This document shows, piece by piece, positions 44,261 to 55,421 of a DNA stretch of 64,000 nt. A program made the position numbers and the translations under genes. Numbering within the stretch: the stretch's first letter is position 1; the number at the start of each line of letters is the position of its first letter. This stretch comes from Sanguinoderma infundibulare. Lineage: Eukaryota; Basidiomycota; Agaricomycetes; Polyporales; Polyporaceae. Below the pieces are notes generated by a model, which was not told the origin of the DNA, ran no database searches, and worked only from the letters and a program-made list of their open reading frames with translations. The DNA lies in the NCBI GenBank assembly GCA_032821775.1, contig JAVLRN010000007.1:806001-870000 (forward strand), read 5' to 3'.

Positions 44261-46246
44261 CCGAGAATGGTAAGTGACCTGCCTTTTTGGGACGACGATT
44301 GTTCGCCGCGCTCCGCGGAGTTTCAAGCGCGGCTGACCTGTGCGCCTATCCCTCCAACCTACTTAAACCGCAACCGCCTGTTCAAACCACTAATGCACCT
44401 TACCCTCTTCCCCTTCACAGGTTTCCGGTCCCGCCACTCAATGCTCGCCTCATCGCTCATCGTCCTTCAGCATCGTCAGCCGAGCTCCGAGTCGCCACCT
44501 CTCAACGACGCGCGACAAGCCACAACCACCAACCACAGAAGACTCGGGACCGACCTCGCCGCTCACCGTCTGTATGTGCTTAGATCGCTCTCAGGATACT
44601 CTCACTGTGGTGGCTGACATCTAGGATCTCTGTCCCTGCTGTGCTTGGCTTCGTCTTAGTCTTCTGCGGTCACGGTGGTTTGGTGGTTGAGGACTCGCCT
44701 GTCTCCCGCTTCGTAGGTCCTGGTCTCTTGTCTCCGCCTGACGGCTACAACGCTTCAACTTGATGGTTGTGGCGACGTATTCGACACTTGTGTCAACTCC
44801 GGCTTTCGCGATGAACTTCTAGTTGCTGGAGACTCTGGTGGCGCCCTCCAGAACAAACCTTCGCCAGCTCGACACCGCCAACGACCCAAACGGTCATTCA
44901 AGCTCGCACTCAAGGCCTATCAGATCCCGCGCGCCCGATGGATTTGGATTTGGCGGTCACGGTGGTTCGGTGGTTGAGTACTCGCTTGTCTTCCGCTTGG
45001 TACGTCCTCTGGCCCTCATCTACGTCTGTGCTCCACGATGCTTCCCCCCAAACGGCGTATCCTATACCATCAAGACCGATGACTTGTGCGATTCCTCCCT
45101 CGATGTTGCCCTACATGTTCTGGTGACTCTCCTGGCGCCCCCTAGGCAGACCTCAGGCAACTCGACGCCGCCAATGCGGTAGACCCAAACGGTCATTCAA
45201 GCTTATATACAAAGCCCGTTGCACGACAAGTCGATCAAGATATTCCCTGGAATTTCGTTCTGTGTTCTTCCTTCTCGTCTCAGTTCGTGGTTTCGTGCGC
45301 TGTGTTTTTCGCGTGGATCTTCGGCCCGTTGCGTCCTGTGTTATGTATCGCGTTCACAGTGGCCCGTGGTCGTAGTCCCTTTACTTACGGGACAGGCACG
45401 CGCAGCTAGTCTCGGGCGTTGGTGGGACTCACGTCCCGGGGGGAGTTTCGGTCGCTGCTGGGGCAACCGTCAGCGACACTCCTGCACTTCCAGCCACAAA
45501 GGCAGGGCGGACGTACGTTATCTACGACGACCCAAGGAAGGCTAGGTTTTACCCCACGCCCTCCCTTGAATGGGCAGAGACTCACTGTTGCACCTGTTCT
45601 ATGCTCCTAAAAATACAATATTCAAACAGACTTGTTTTTGTGTGACGTGCGACGCGCCGGTACTTCCATGTCAGTATTGGCAAGATCTTGAAATGGGTCC
45701 GCTTGAAGGGATCTCTATCCTTGACGGTCCCCTAATTAAATATGTGTGTTAAGCATGCACTGATTTGGTGGATACAAGGACACGGTTGATGGTAAATGTT
45801 CAATGACCCGCTAACCACTCAGCGTCGTGCGATCGAGTTGGAGCGGCTGAACTATGCCGGGTGTCTTCTGACTCGTAGCAGAGATGCTGGGTACGTAAGG
45901 AAAATGAGATATAATGTGCAGCAAGGAAGGATTATGAAGTTGTCGACGAGGAGGTGCGGACGTAGTGAGAAAATATATTAGAGACGTTAGATACAACAGC
46001 GCTATCGATACAGGCCGAATCTGTGATGGGAAGCAAGACAGGGAAACCCAAGAATTACATATCGGAGGTGAGATCAACCACATCTACGAGAAAAAGGAAT
46101 CGAGCTGCATCCGAGACGACAAATCAAGAGGAGAAGATGGTGAAGTCAGACGCCTTTGAGTCCGGGCCCGCGACCATAGGATGTGTCGCGCGTTCATCGC
46201 GTAGCGGAATGGTAGTCTGTGGGCTGAGGACGTACTGATCGCCCGC
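44261..46246. other. Gene-poor region with a tandem repeat
   Basis: No gene. It includes the tandem repeat described at 44660-45205 and, from 45968, the start of duplicated block B. Confidence 0.5.
44660..45205 (+). repeat. Diverged tandem duplication, unit about 275 bp
   Basis: GGTCACGGTGG...GGTGGTTGAG...ACTCGC words at about 44670 recur at about 44955, and CTCTGGTGGCGCCC...ACCCAAACGGTCATTCAAGCT at about 44830-44910 recurs at about 45125-45205. The order is kept but identity is imperfect. Confidence 0.65.
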
Positions 46247-47478
46247 TCAAGAAGAGTCGGACCCACTCCGGCGACGTGAGAAGATCGACTTCAGGCTGAG
46301 ACGGGAAGTGCTGGTGGACACGGCCGTAACCTGCTGCAACTGCTGCTTGGCCGACTGCAGTCGCGCCTTCAGCGTCGCGATCAAGCGGGCCTGCTGCTGT
46401 ATGAAGCTCATGTTCTCCTTCTGGAGGGAACGAGCAAGGTTAGTGGCATTCGACAAGAGATATCAGCGAGCCGGGTATACCTCGCGCGCAATGATGGACT
46501 GCACGCCCGCAGACTCCAACTCGCGAGCGAACGTGAGCGCGTCGGTTGCGAGGAGGGTCTCGCCGATGGAGTCTGCGAGCATCCCCTCATTGCGCGCTAG
46601 CTGCGCCTCCAGGGTCGCGACGCGGGCTTCGGCCTCGTTGGCACGAGCAGTGACGGCGGCGATCTCGTTGTGGCAGATCGCGAGCTGATCAGCGTTGTCC
46701 GCGGCCCGTCGTATGCGCGCACTCAGCTTAGTTCTGACAGTATTGCGCTCCCTCTAAGGTAGACATCAGTGAGCCATGGTACGGAACCGACAGGTCTAAA
46801 ACGCACCCTGAGCTCCTGTATCACAATCCGCGTGTCCTCCTGCGACTTCGCCCGCTGCGTGACGAGACTCGCGAGCTGAGAGAAGTTGGAACGAGTGAGT
46901 TCGATCTTGCGGGCAAGGCTGGTGCGCTTCCGGCTGGCTTGGTCGGTAACGAGAGCGGGGCGCGGTGAGAAAGCAGGAATGGGGGTAGGCTGATCTGCAG
47001 TGGCGAGCTTCGCAGTCAACTCAGCGATCCTCGCGTTCTTCTGACCGAGGAGCAGACTAGTGTCGACCATGAGTACCTCGAGCATCCGCTCAGGGGAGGG
47101 TGTGTCTGTGGAGGCCTTGGAGATGACAATGGCCGGGATACGGCGCCGCTCCGCGTCGGCCAAAGCGGTTCGAATGCTCCCAAGGTCGGAGATGAGAGCG
47201 AACTTGTCGGCAGCATGATCGCGTTCCTTCCTCTCCAGAGCGTCCTCTAGGTCGGCCTTGGCTCTCTCGAGGGAGACGAGGCGTTCGGCGGTCTGTTCGG
47301 GCTCAAGGACGGGTTGGGAGGAGGCGACGACAGGGTCAGGATGGCAGGTCGTGCAAGGCCAGGAGAGAGCCGAGAGGACGGTGATGGGAAAGAGGGCAAG
47401 ACCGGGCCACGGGGAGATGACGGAGAGGATCGCCAAGATCGTCAGGATGAGGTGAAGGTGGATGTGGGAGGTGGCCAT
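46247..47478 (-). CDS. Membrane-anchored coiled-coil protein, subfamily 1, copy 4
   Basis: Exons 47478-46807, 46753-46481 and 46420-46247 give 372 residues with the same intron sites as the other three. Start MATSHIHLHL. It shares the reshaped hydrophobic region (ISPWPGLALFPITVL) with copy 3, so these two are closest in that part, while the GQKNARIAELT segment is like copy 2; exchange between copies is possible. Exon 2 starts RERNTVRTKLSARIRRA, where the others have KERNTVR. Intact, ends SIFSRRRSGSDSS. Confidence 0.8.
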
Positions 47479-48925
47479 GATAGCGAGATCAATCAATGAT
47501 CGAGGTGAAGCTGGGAGAGATGCTGGAATCGGTGTGGCGCGAGCGAATGAGAGGGCTGGCGTTGACCGGTGGCAGCGGGTGAGGGAGAAGTTAGGAAACA
47601 AGTTGGAGAGGCGAGCTGTTCTTTGGCGGGGTCAGCGCCTAACACACCGTCGATCCAACTCACCCGATGTGACGGTTGTCGCCTTCACGGTCGTGCAACA
47701 TGCCCATCGACACCGGATGGCCACACCCTGGCCGCCTAATACGTTAGCGATGCACTTGAAAAGCATATAATTGTATTGCATCTCGACGGGTCGACAGAAA
47801 CGAACGCCTCAGCAGGGCATGGGCATGGAGAGAAAAACCTGACCATAAAAGAGTAGGTTATTATGCGGATTGTTACGATGGTCATACGAAACAGGTACCG
47901 GACAGTACCATAGTTGGTCGCCATCGCAGAAGACGATGATAACCTCACTTGCGATCGTGAACCCTGACCTGCGCCAATGTATTGCCTTCAATACGCAGCG
48001 CGCGATCTTGATAGATCTTCCATGATCTCGATGGGTGCGGTACGCTAGGTCTTCTGTGACTGTACTGTAAACTGCAAGGGGATATTAGTGATTGAATATA
48101 AAAACTGCCAAACGAAACGTGGTTTACGGCTCCCACCTTGAGGGATTCACCCGGTCCTCTGGCCATGGGTTGACTTGAGCGGCGACGACGACGTGGCATC
48201 CCAGCACTTAGCCGAAAGACCGGGCGATTCTGCATCCGCGCTAGCACACCGGTCTGGTACACGCCAGGATCCGCCAGACCTGTTACATCGTAGGTGGAGG
48301 AATAACGGAGGTGGCTCGCTCGAGAGGGTGAGCTGGGAAAGGGCGCAAGAAGACCCTGAACAGTTGCCGGCTATCTCCGAAGGAAGCGCTGGACCTCCGC
48401 CTGAATGTCGAGGGTTTGTCCAAGGATGTCAAGCAATTGTGAACTTCAAAAGACACACAGGCCGCGGAGTCAATGAAGAAGAACGCGATGGTTCACCCGC
48501 GATCCATCAGACCCGACGTTGGACACCTGTCCAAGTGACTATCGCAAGGGACACTTACTTACTAAATCGTGGCACTCAGGCTGGCATGCTAGGCAGAGTG
48601 CAAGATGAAGACGCAGGGAAAAACAAATTATATGAAAGACATGGGAAAGAGATCGCGAGACACCTGAGAGGCTATAGATACAGGATCAGGAGAGATGTCA
48701 GGGTACCGGTACAAGGGAATAGGAATTAAGATAGGAATATGCCCTATTGTATGTGCCTAGGAATAGTAACGTGGCCCGAGAAACCGCGCAAGGATGTCCT
48801 GGTACGTGGCCTCAGGCCGGAAGGGCGAGGGCATGCCGACCGCCAGCAGAAGTGAAGAAGAGATATCGCGCTGCAGAGGGGGCTAGGTTGTGTGGGGTAG
48901 GCACATTAAAGAACGACTCGGACGT
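47479..48925. other. Spacer of duplicated block B
   Basis: Matches 26092-27629 but lacks the 136 bp insertion. No gene. Confidence 0.55.
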
Positions 48926-50048
48926 TCAAGCCTTACGAGCCTTGCGCGACAGACGGATGGTGAACCGATTGCGGCGAGGAGAAGCGGTCGGAGACTTATC
49001 AGAGTCGAACGATTCAGAGGCCTCGGTCCCCGTCTCTGCCTCAGTCTCCGTCTCTGTGTCGCTGCTGCGACGCGAGATCAGGGACTGGAAGCTGGAGCGG
49101 AATGTCGACGAGAGTGAGGAGATGGGCAGCACACGCTGCTTCCGGACGGGTTCGAGTTGCTTCTTGAGCCGCGCGATCTCGGCACCCTGTACATCGATGG
49201 TCCTCTTCGCGTTGCCCTGCGATGAAAGGGTAAGCATCAGGATTGAACCAGAAACGGAAGCAGACAGGAGCCACCTCTTGAACCTTGAACCGCTCGAGAT
49301 CCGTGTCGTGGAGTTGACGAACTCGGCTCAGCTCCGCGTGGAGGTTAGCGTTGTTGCTGGATGTGTCGCAGAGCTTCGTCTCGCTCTCCTGGAGCTTTCC
49401 CTCCAGTGGAACAACCTGGGCCTCGAGACTAGCGGCCCTGGCTTCAGCGTCGGTGGCTCGGGTCGTGAGAGCGGTGACCTTGTTGCCGTAGTCGGCGTGA
49501 GTTTCAGCGAGCTGGTGAGCGATGGCGTCCGCACGTGCGACGGCCGCATCCCGCTCCGACGTGACTTTCCCGACGGCCCGGCGGGAAGTGGCGAGCTGGA
49601 CATTCAAGGCGGCGATCTCCCTGTTCTTCTGCCCGAGCACGATCTTGGAGCTCGTTTGGACAAAGTCGAGCCTGTCAATGAGAGCCTGGTTCCTCTCACT
49701 CTCCGCCTCGCTGTCGGCGTCGGCGGTGGGTGATGGGCCGGGAGCGGGGGTTGACGATGGGGATGGCGCTCCGACGTCTGGGGCGGTCTTCACCTCGACG
49801 ATATGGGCGTATTCCTCTTCGACACGTTCGTCGAAGGCCTTCTTGGTGGCGACGAGCCTGTCTTGGAGGATGGCGTTCTCGTTCTGGAGCGCGGAAATCT
49901 GGCGTTTCCAACAGATGATGCGGACGGTGGCCAGGGAGAAGACGACGGTCAGGATGATGCAAAGGAGGAGGAAGATCATCCAAGGACCGGTGTGGAAAGC
50001 GCGTGATGCATCGAGGGGACGGTGAACGCTAGTCGGAATGTACGCCAT
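48926..50048 (-). CDS. Membrane-anchored coiled-coil protein, subfamily 2, copy B
   Basis: Exons 50048-49275 and 49216-48926 give 354 residues, the same length as copy A despite compensating indels (two codons differ between exons and tail). Start MAYIPTSVH; membrane span WMIFLLLCIILTVVFSLATV; coiled coil; end FTIRLSRKARKA. The intron interrupts the same codon as in copy A (after KVQE). Without splicing the frame is lost, which supports the intron. No stops. Upstream, the open frame differs from copy A by a frameshift, which fixes MAYIP as the start. Confidence 0.8.
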
Positions 50049-50821
50049 CGTGGACAGGTCAATCGGAGTGACGGGGTGACTCTGGTGAAGCCGGTGAAGG
50101 ACAATTGGCTGTGGTCTGCGGGACGGTGGACGACAGGTGAAGGGGCCAGCTGGTGGACGCACGGTGGTCTAGTTCAAGAAGTGCAGCAATCAATGAATGA
50201 TAATGAACCCCAGGAGGCTGGCAGGCTTTGACGTCACGTGTGTATGTCGATCGTTGAACTTCGAAGGCTGGATCGGGATGAGGGTGTCGTGACCGCGATC
50301 CAACGCACTACAGGAAGCACCCAGCGATGACCTAGCAGAAGTTAGCGTCGTAGCATAACCCTGGATGAATTTTGTTGACGGCGCAACCCAATCCGCGGAA
50401 TGTAAACGATGGAGTTGCGCTTGATGCCATGATCGTTGGGAGGGACAAACTCATCAGCGAAGTAGCGAGCATACTCGCGGAGATTGGATCATGTCAACAT
50501 ACACACATCATCAACCTGTCCCCACGTTAAATGGAAGGTTAGCATACCAGAAGGTGGTGGCACATTCGTCTTTTGTCGGATCGAGAAGTCAATCGATGAC
50601 GTAGAAGTGGACTGTCGTCTTCTGTCAGCCGATAAGCAAGAAGAGTACATGTGGACCCACCACTCGCCAAGGGAGATAAAGATTGGACATACAGGGTAAC
50701 GCAAGGCAAGGCGACCGAGATCTGTAGCATACAGAAGCGAGAATATTCATGAATACACCCGCCCGGCTCTCGCGTGGTAAGCCTCCTGATATTCCCTCTC
50801 CCAGCGGGACATCGCTTACAT
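50049..50821. other. Spacer between coiled-coil gene and oxidase copy C
   Basis: Matches 28752-29543. A short inserted word array near 50560-50640 distinguishes it. No gene. Confidence 0.5.
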
Positions 50822-52526
50822 CTAGTCGAATTTGATCATGACCTCATCTGCCTTCCCCCAGATCTCCGCGATGCTCTTGTACCCGCACAGACCCAGCGTG
50901 ATCTCGAACTCAGCGAGGATGCTCTTCAACACCGTCTCAACGCCCTCCTGTCCGCCCACCGCCAAACCGTAGACGTACGGGCGGCCGACTGCAGGACCAG
51001 GACGGGGAAGTAAGCGTCAGCCGTCACCTCAACATGTGAACACTTCACGAATGACTGGTACGCACGCAGCACGCCCTGGGCCCCCATCGCGATAGCGCGG
51101 AAGATATCGGTACCCGTCCTGATCCCGGAGTCCATCAAGATGGTGAATCGCCCACTCGCCTGCGCGGCCTTGACCTGGGGCGACCGGCAGATCTGCTCGA
51201 GGGCCCACATCGCCGGGATCGCGCCATCGACCTGCCGTCCCCCATGGTTCGAGACGATGATACCGTCCATGCCCGCATCCATCGCGCGCTCGGCATCCTA
51301 TGTGCACACGGCGCAGTCGGAGGTCAGGTGTGATTCTGGAAAGAGCACTTAGAGGTGCGTGGCGCACGTACCTGCACGCTGAGGATGCCCTTGAGAATGA
51401 GTGGTCCGTCCCAGTGCATCCGGATAAACGCGAGCTCGTCCCATGTGCGGAACACGCCCTCGGAGAGATTACCTGCCCACTGGGTCCCGAGCCGGTTCAG
51501 CTCGAGCGCCTTCTCGTCGCCCTTGCGCATGCGCTCGTCGAACTCAGCCGGGTCGTACGGGAACGAGTGCGCGAAGTCGTACGGGTATGGCTCCAGTCCG
51601 TTCTGCTTCATGAACACGGGGTCGGTGAGCGCGTTTTGCGCTCCGAGGCCGTGGTAGATGGGGTGGTAGGTCGTGTCGATGTCGTGCGTCCGCCAGCCGA
51701 GGAACATGGCGTCGACCGTGACGACGAGCGCGCTGTACCCGGCCCGCTTCGCGCGGTTCAACAGCGAGAGGGTGAGCTCGGGCGCGATTGGCCTGATTAT
51801 CGCGGCATGGGTTTCATCAGCATGCAATCCCAGACACGCAGGCGTTGTTGAGGACGGCTCTCACCAGTAGAGCTGGAACCACCGGTGTCCGGATCCGTTC
51901 GCCTCCGCGACCGCCTCCATGGACCGCGACGCGACCGTGCTCTGGATGATGGGAACGCCGATTGCTTGCGCCGCCCTGGCGGTCGCGAGGTCGCCATCAG
52001 GGTGCACGATCGTTTGGACACCGATGGGCGCGAGGAAAAGAGGTGAGGGATAGGTGACGCCGAAGATGGTCGTCTGTCCACCGCGATTCACGAACGTTCA
52101 GTTCCGTTCCAATGAACACCGATCGGGATGAAAAAGTGCACAAAGGGGCGTACCTCGATACTCCGATGCGTAACGTCGCGCAAGTGGTTGGGAATGACCT
52201 TCCATTTGCTCAGCTCCCTGCGGTTCGCGTCGGCCGTCTCGTTCGTGCCCGCGCTGCCAAAGACGAACAAGAACGCGTCTGGAGAGTTGCAACAACGTCA
52301 GATGACGCTGTGCTCCGGGTAACGGGCTCGGCGAATGGAAGCCTAGGCTGGTTGAAGACGCACCTTGTCGGTCCTTGAGCTTCTTACGCGCAGCGTCCTC
52401 GATCTTCTGGACGTCGACGGTGCCGATAGCTGGAGGGCGACGGGTGTGGTAGAGCTGGTTCAAGTAGCTAGACCACATCTTGTGCTTGCGCTCGGAGGCT
52501 TGATCTTCAGGAACGTAGTCGCCCAT
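50822..52526 (-). CDS. FMN-dependent alpha-hydroxy-acid oxidase (lactate 2-monooxygenase-like), copy C
   Basis: Six exons, 52526-52364, 52278-52154, 52073-51865, 51792-51372, 51297-51066 and 50988-50822, give 438 residues. Exons 1-5 have the same lengths as copy B (163, 125, 209, 421, 232 bp); only the end differs, because copy C stops at a TAG after VMIKFD while copy B reads three residues further. All FMN and catalytic words are present, including IIVSNHGGRQ with its His and Arg, DSGIRTGTDIFRA and GRPYVYGLAVGG. Differences from copy B cluster in a lid-like segment (TTYHPIYHGLG against RTYAPSYHGLG). Expected to be an active oxidase of an unknown 2-hydroxy acid. Confidence 0.9.
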
Positions 52527-53084
52527 GTTGAACTAGTATGACAAGACGAGGGCTGAGAGGATGTGCGCGATGACGATCGGGATGAAGCGTGCTCGGTGAA
52601 GGCACAATGAGGGCAAGGTCGCCTCCTGCGTTATATATTTACGCTTGTCGTCCTCCGATGGTCAGCCCTGGGTCAGCCACCTCGGAAAGCAAGCGGGTGA
52701 CAATCCAACCGACCCGGACTCCGAGAACTGACTCTCAGTGAACGCTGCAGGGGCTTGCGGAGGCTGTCATTTTCTGCCTTCCACCGCGTTCCCTATGGCC
52801 GGGTGGGAATCTCGTCACAAGGGTAGTTTTGTCAAGTCAGCCACCACCCGGGGGAACGTTCTAGTGAAGCGCCAGGTAACGGGATTCGATGCGTCGGTGT
52901 CATCTGTCACCAGGTTGTATGCACAGACCGATGATTCTCTACCTTGCGCTGTGGCCAAGGTGGTTTACAACTCTCAGGAATCAGCACCGCAGACGTCGAG
53001 CTGAATATAAAGGGTTTTCAGCAACCCAGCCCAGGTGAAAATGCACTTTCGCTGCGACAAATCGAACCTCGTCCACTCACTGCT
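52527..53084. other. Promoter region between oxidase copy C and the 90 aa pseudogene
   Basis: Carries ATATATAA on the minus strand (52631-52640) about 105 bp upstream of the oxidase start. Aligns in part with 37590-38050. Confidence 0.5.
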
Positions 53085-53294
53085 ATGAGTGACAATGTGA
53101 AAACTGACGCGCAAGCCACCCAGCAGCCTTCCTCCGAGAAGGAAGACTCAGAGTGGCAACGACGGTCGGCGACACCGCTCTAGGCGCATGTTTGACGTTG
53201 AGCCGGAAGCAGCGCGCTGCACGACTCGGGGAAGGGCAAGAGGGACACATCCTCATCCGCAAATAAGACAACCGTCAAGATCGTTAGCAGCTGA
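53085..53294 (+). pseudogene. Damaged copy of the 90 aa hydrophilic protein
   Basis: Begins MSDNVKTDAQATQQP, closely matching the start of the gene at 39333, and keeps the same donor region, but two bases are missing just before it and the frame is lost. Beyond the intron area a fragment of exon 2 (GKGKRDTSS...NKTTVKI) survives and ends at a stop near 53294. The conserved C-terminus is gone. Confidence 0.75.
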
Positions 53295-53451
53295 CGAATC
53301 TCCAGCATTTGACATGGATGGATGTCTTTCGCACCGCAGGCGAAGTGTGTATGACACAGATCATCTGCATTCTCGCTGCCCATCAGCATATCCTACAACA
53401 GCGAGACCCGCTCTCTGCAGCATTCGGCGTAATAATGCCATTCGCACCTTC

Positions 53452-54487
53452 CTACATGAAGTCATCCATCATCTCCTGAACAGACTGCTGCGGCTGACTT
53501 TCGTCGTCATCCCCGAGGACGTTGTCGTATGATCGCGCCGCTTTCTCTGCTTCTCGTGCCCTTGCCAGCTCCGCGTCGGCCTTCTTCTGCATCATACCAA
53601 CGCAAAGATGTGAGAAAGGGACCCAGAGGGATGTGAGGACAGTGCCCGAACCTTTTGAGTGGCAGCCGCCCGCTTCGCTGCGTTTTCCTGCTTGATGCGA
53701 TCTACACGCTCCTGTTCGTGATCAACCTGCCGCTCGACCTTGGTCTTGTTCAGCCGGTTGACGATCACATTCTCGCGCTTGGCAACATGTACTGCAAATG
53801 ACATCCTGTTTATGGGTGTTCGAACTGGACATTAAGTGGCAGGGGGACATACTTCGCTTGACCTACGGATGATCAACAAGCGCCGCATACTTCCTAAAGA
53901 GGAGCACCTACGCGTTTGTCGTTGTGGAACGAGACTTGGCCGACAGCCATGTCGCCGGTTTTCTGTTCGAGAGAGTACAGTGAGCGACAATTATGGGACA
54001 TTGAGTTGCATGGCTACCTTCAAGTTGTCCGCTGGTGTCCAGATGATTGCCACGTTATCCTTCTTGTTTCCTGGCGACTTATCCGCGTCAGCTCATGACG
54101 ATACACGAGAGAGGGCAGAAGTTGAGCTGGATACCTTCGATGGAGTTCGCCTTGACCAGTTGAGCGCAGTCGATGAGGACCGGTTCTGGGATTGAATCCC
54201 ACGTCATGCCCTCAGGCATCCGGACGTAGACGTGCGCGGAGGAGAGCTTGTCGACGTGGAACCATACATCCTGTGGCCATGCATACTTGATCAGGTCCTC
54301 ATCTTTGCACGATATCTACAGGTCGGTTCAGCGTCTCGCAAGGGACCAGGTCGCTCACTCTCGAACTTGTCCTTGCCCATGTAGATCGTAACAGGTGGGT
54401 CCTGGGCTGCAGTGTGAACAAAATGAGCAAGCACTAGTTTGCATGTTGTATCGCTGAGTTACCTGCCGATGTAAAGAAAAGGACCAT
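53452..54487 (-). CDS. JLP2: JLP2/CCDC25 family protein (NFACT-R domain)
   Basis: Eight exons, 54487-54463, 54406-54359, 54302-54135, 54070-54018, 53962-53912, 53862-53853, 53791-53652 and 53586-53452, join to 209 residues, the usual length of this family. It starts [20 protein letters not shown] and continues with [49 protein letters not shown] and [20 protein letters not shown], ending in a charged helix. The [15 protein letters not shown] core is the NFACT-R (DUF814) signature shared with ribosome-quality-control factors. One exon is only 10 nt. The molecular role of JLP2 in fungi is poorly known. Complete and intact. Confidence 0.93.
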
Positions 54488-55421
54488 ATCGTTATGGTGG
54501 GATGTATCAAGAGTGATCCAAGGCTACAAGCAACGAGGACGATGCAAGTAAGTCGTTCAAACGTGTGGCAGAGTAGTCATGGATAAGGTTTGCGCGGAGT
54601 GTCTGAGATCAAGAGATAAGATAACCCCGACTATGTCTCCGATTCAGGAACCGAGACACTTGCAAATACATATGGCATTGGCCTGCAGGAGTTTCAACCG
54701 GCCAGCTCTCCGGATCCTCGAAGACATCCTCCATCTATTCTCAGCTTTCATGATAGTGAAGACTTGGACCATCATGGGTTGGGGTTGGGGTGGGCGGGAA
54801 ACAGCACGCCATCTTTATGTGAGTAGGTCAATCTACCGAAGAACGTTTTCTTGACAATGCGGCGTTGCACTAAGCGACATCCTTCCCCACGAGTGGCAAA
54901 GGTTCTGCATGTACGCGCAGTTCGTCCAGACGATGAAAGATGATGTGGAGGTTGAGTTCGACCCCTTTCTACATGGACGCACCTCGTCCAATTCGCCAGC
55001 GGCGCACTCCTCCTTCCAGTTTATTTATTGTCTTCACCATGTACTTACGTGTACTAGATCTACAACCCCGACATAAGTACTCCTCGAAGAAGTTGAGCTT
55101 GCGCAGGAGAATCGGGCCGAGAGGCCGTTGCCTTATTTGGAATCTGTGCCTTTTGGCGCTTGTCGGACGACGACGACGGGGCCGAGTCTTGCCTCTGCGT
55201 TGTCGAACATAGCTCCCACTCGTACACATGCATCTTGCGCTCTCACTACATATGCTCAGTATGCCTGGATTCGACTGGATGTGGATCCAGCCTCTTGTAT
55301 GCGCCCATCAAACTCGCTGTTTGTCAAGTCGCCATTGTTTGTCCAGACAATAAGACATCCTGCGGATTTTCACACTTGGGTATTTATCTCTTCATTTCCC
55401 CTGCCACACATACACCGTCTA
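54488..55421. other. Intergenic region
   Basis: Promoters of JLP2 (minus) and the P450 (plus). No other gene seen. Confidence 0.5.

Larger units (their letters stand above)
45968..51297. repeat. Segmental duplication, copy B (matches 24573-30007)
   Basis: Same order and orientation as copy A: coiled-coil 1, spacer, coiled-coil 2, spacer, oxidase exons 5-6. Here the oxidase continues into a full gene. Confidence 0.8.
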
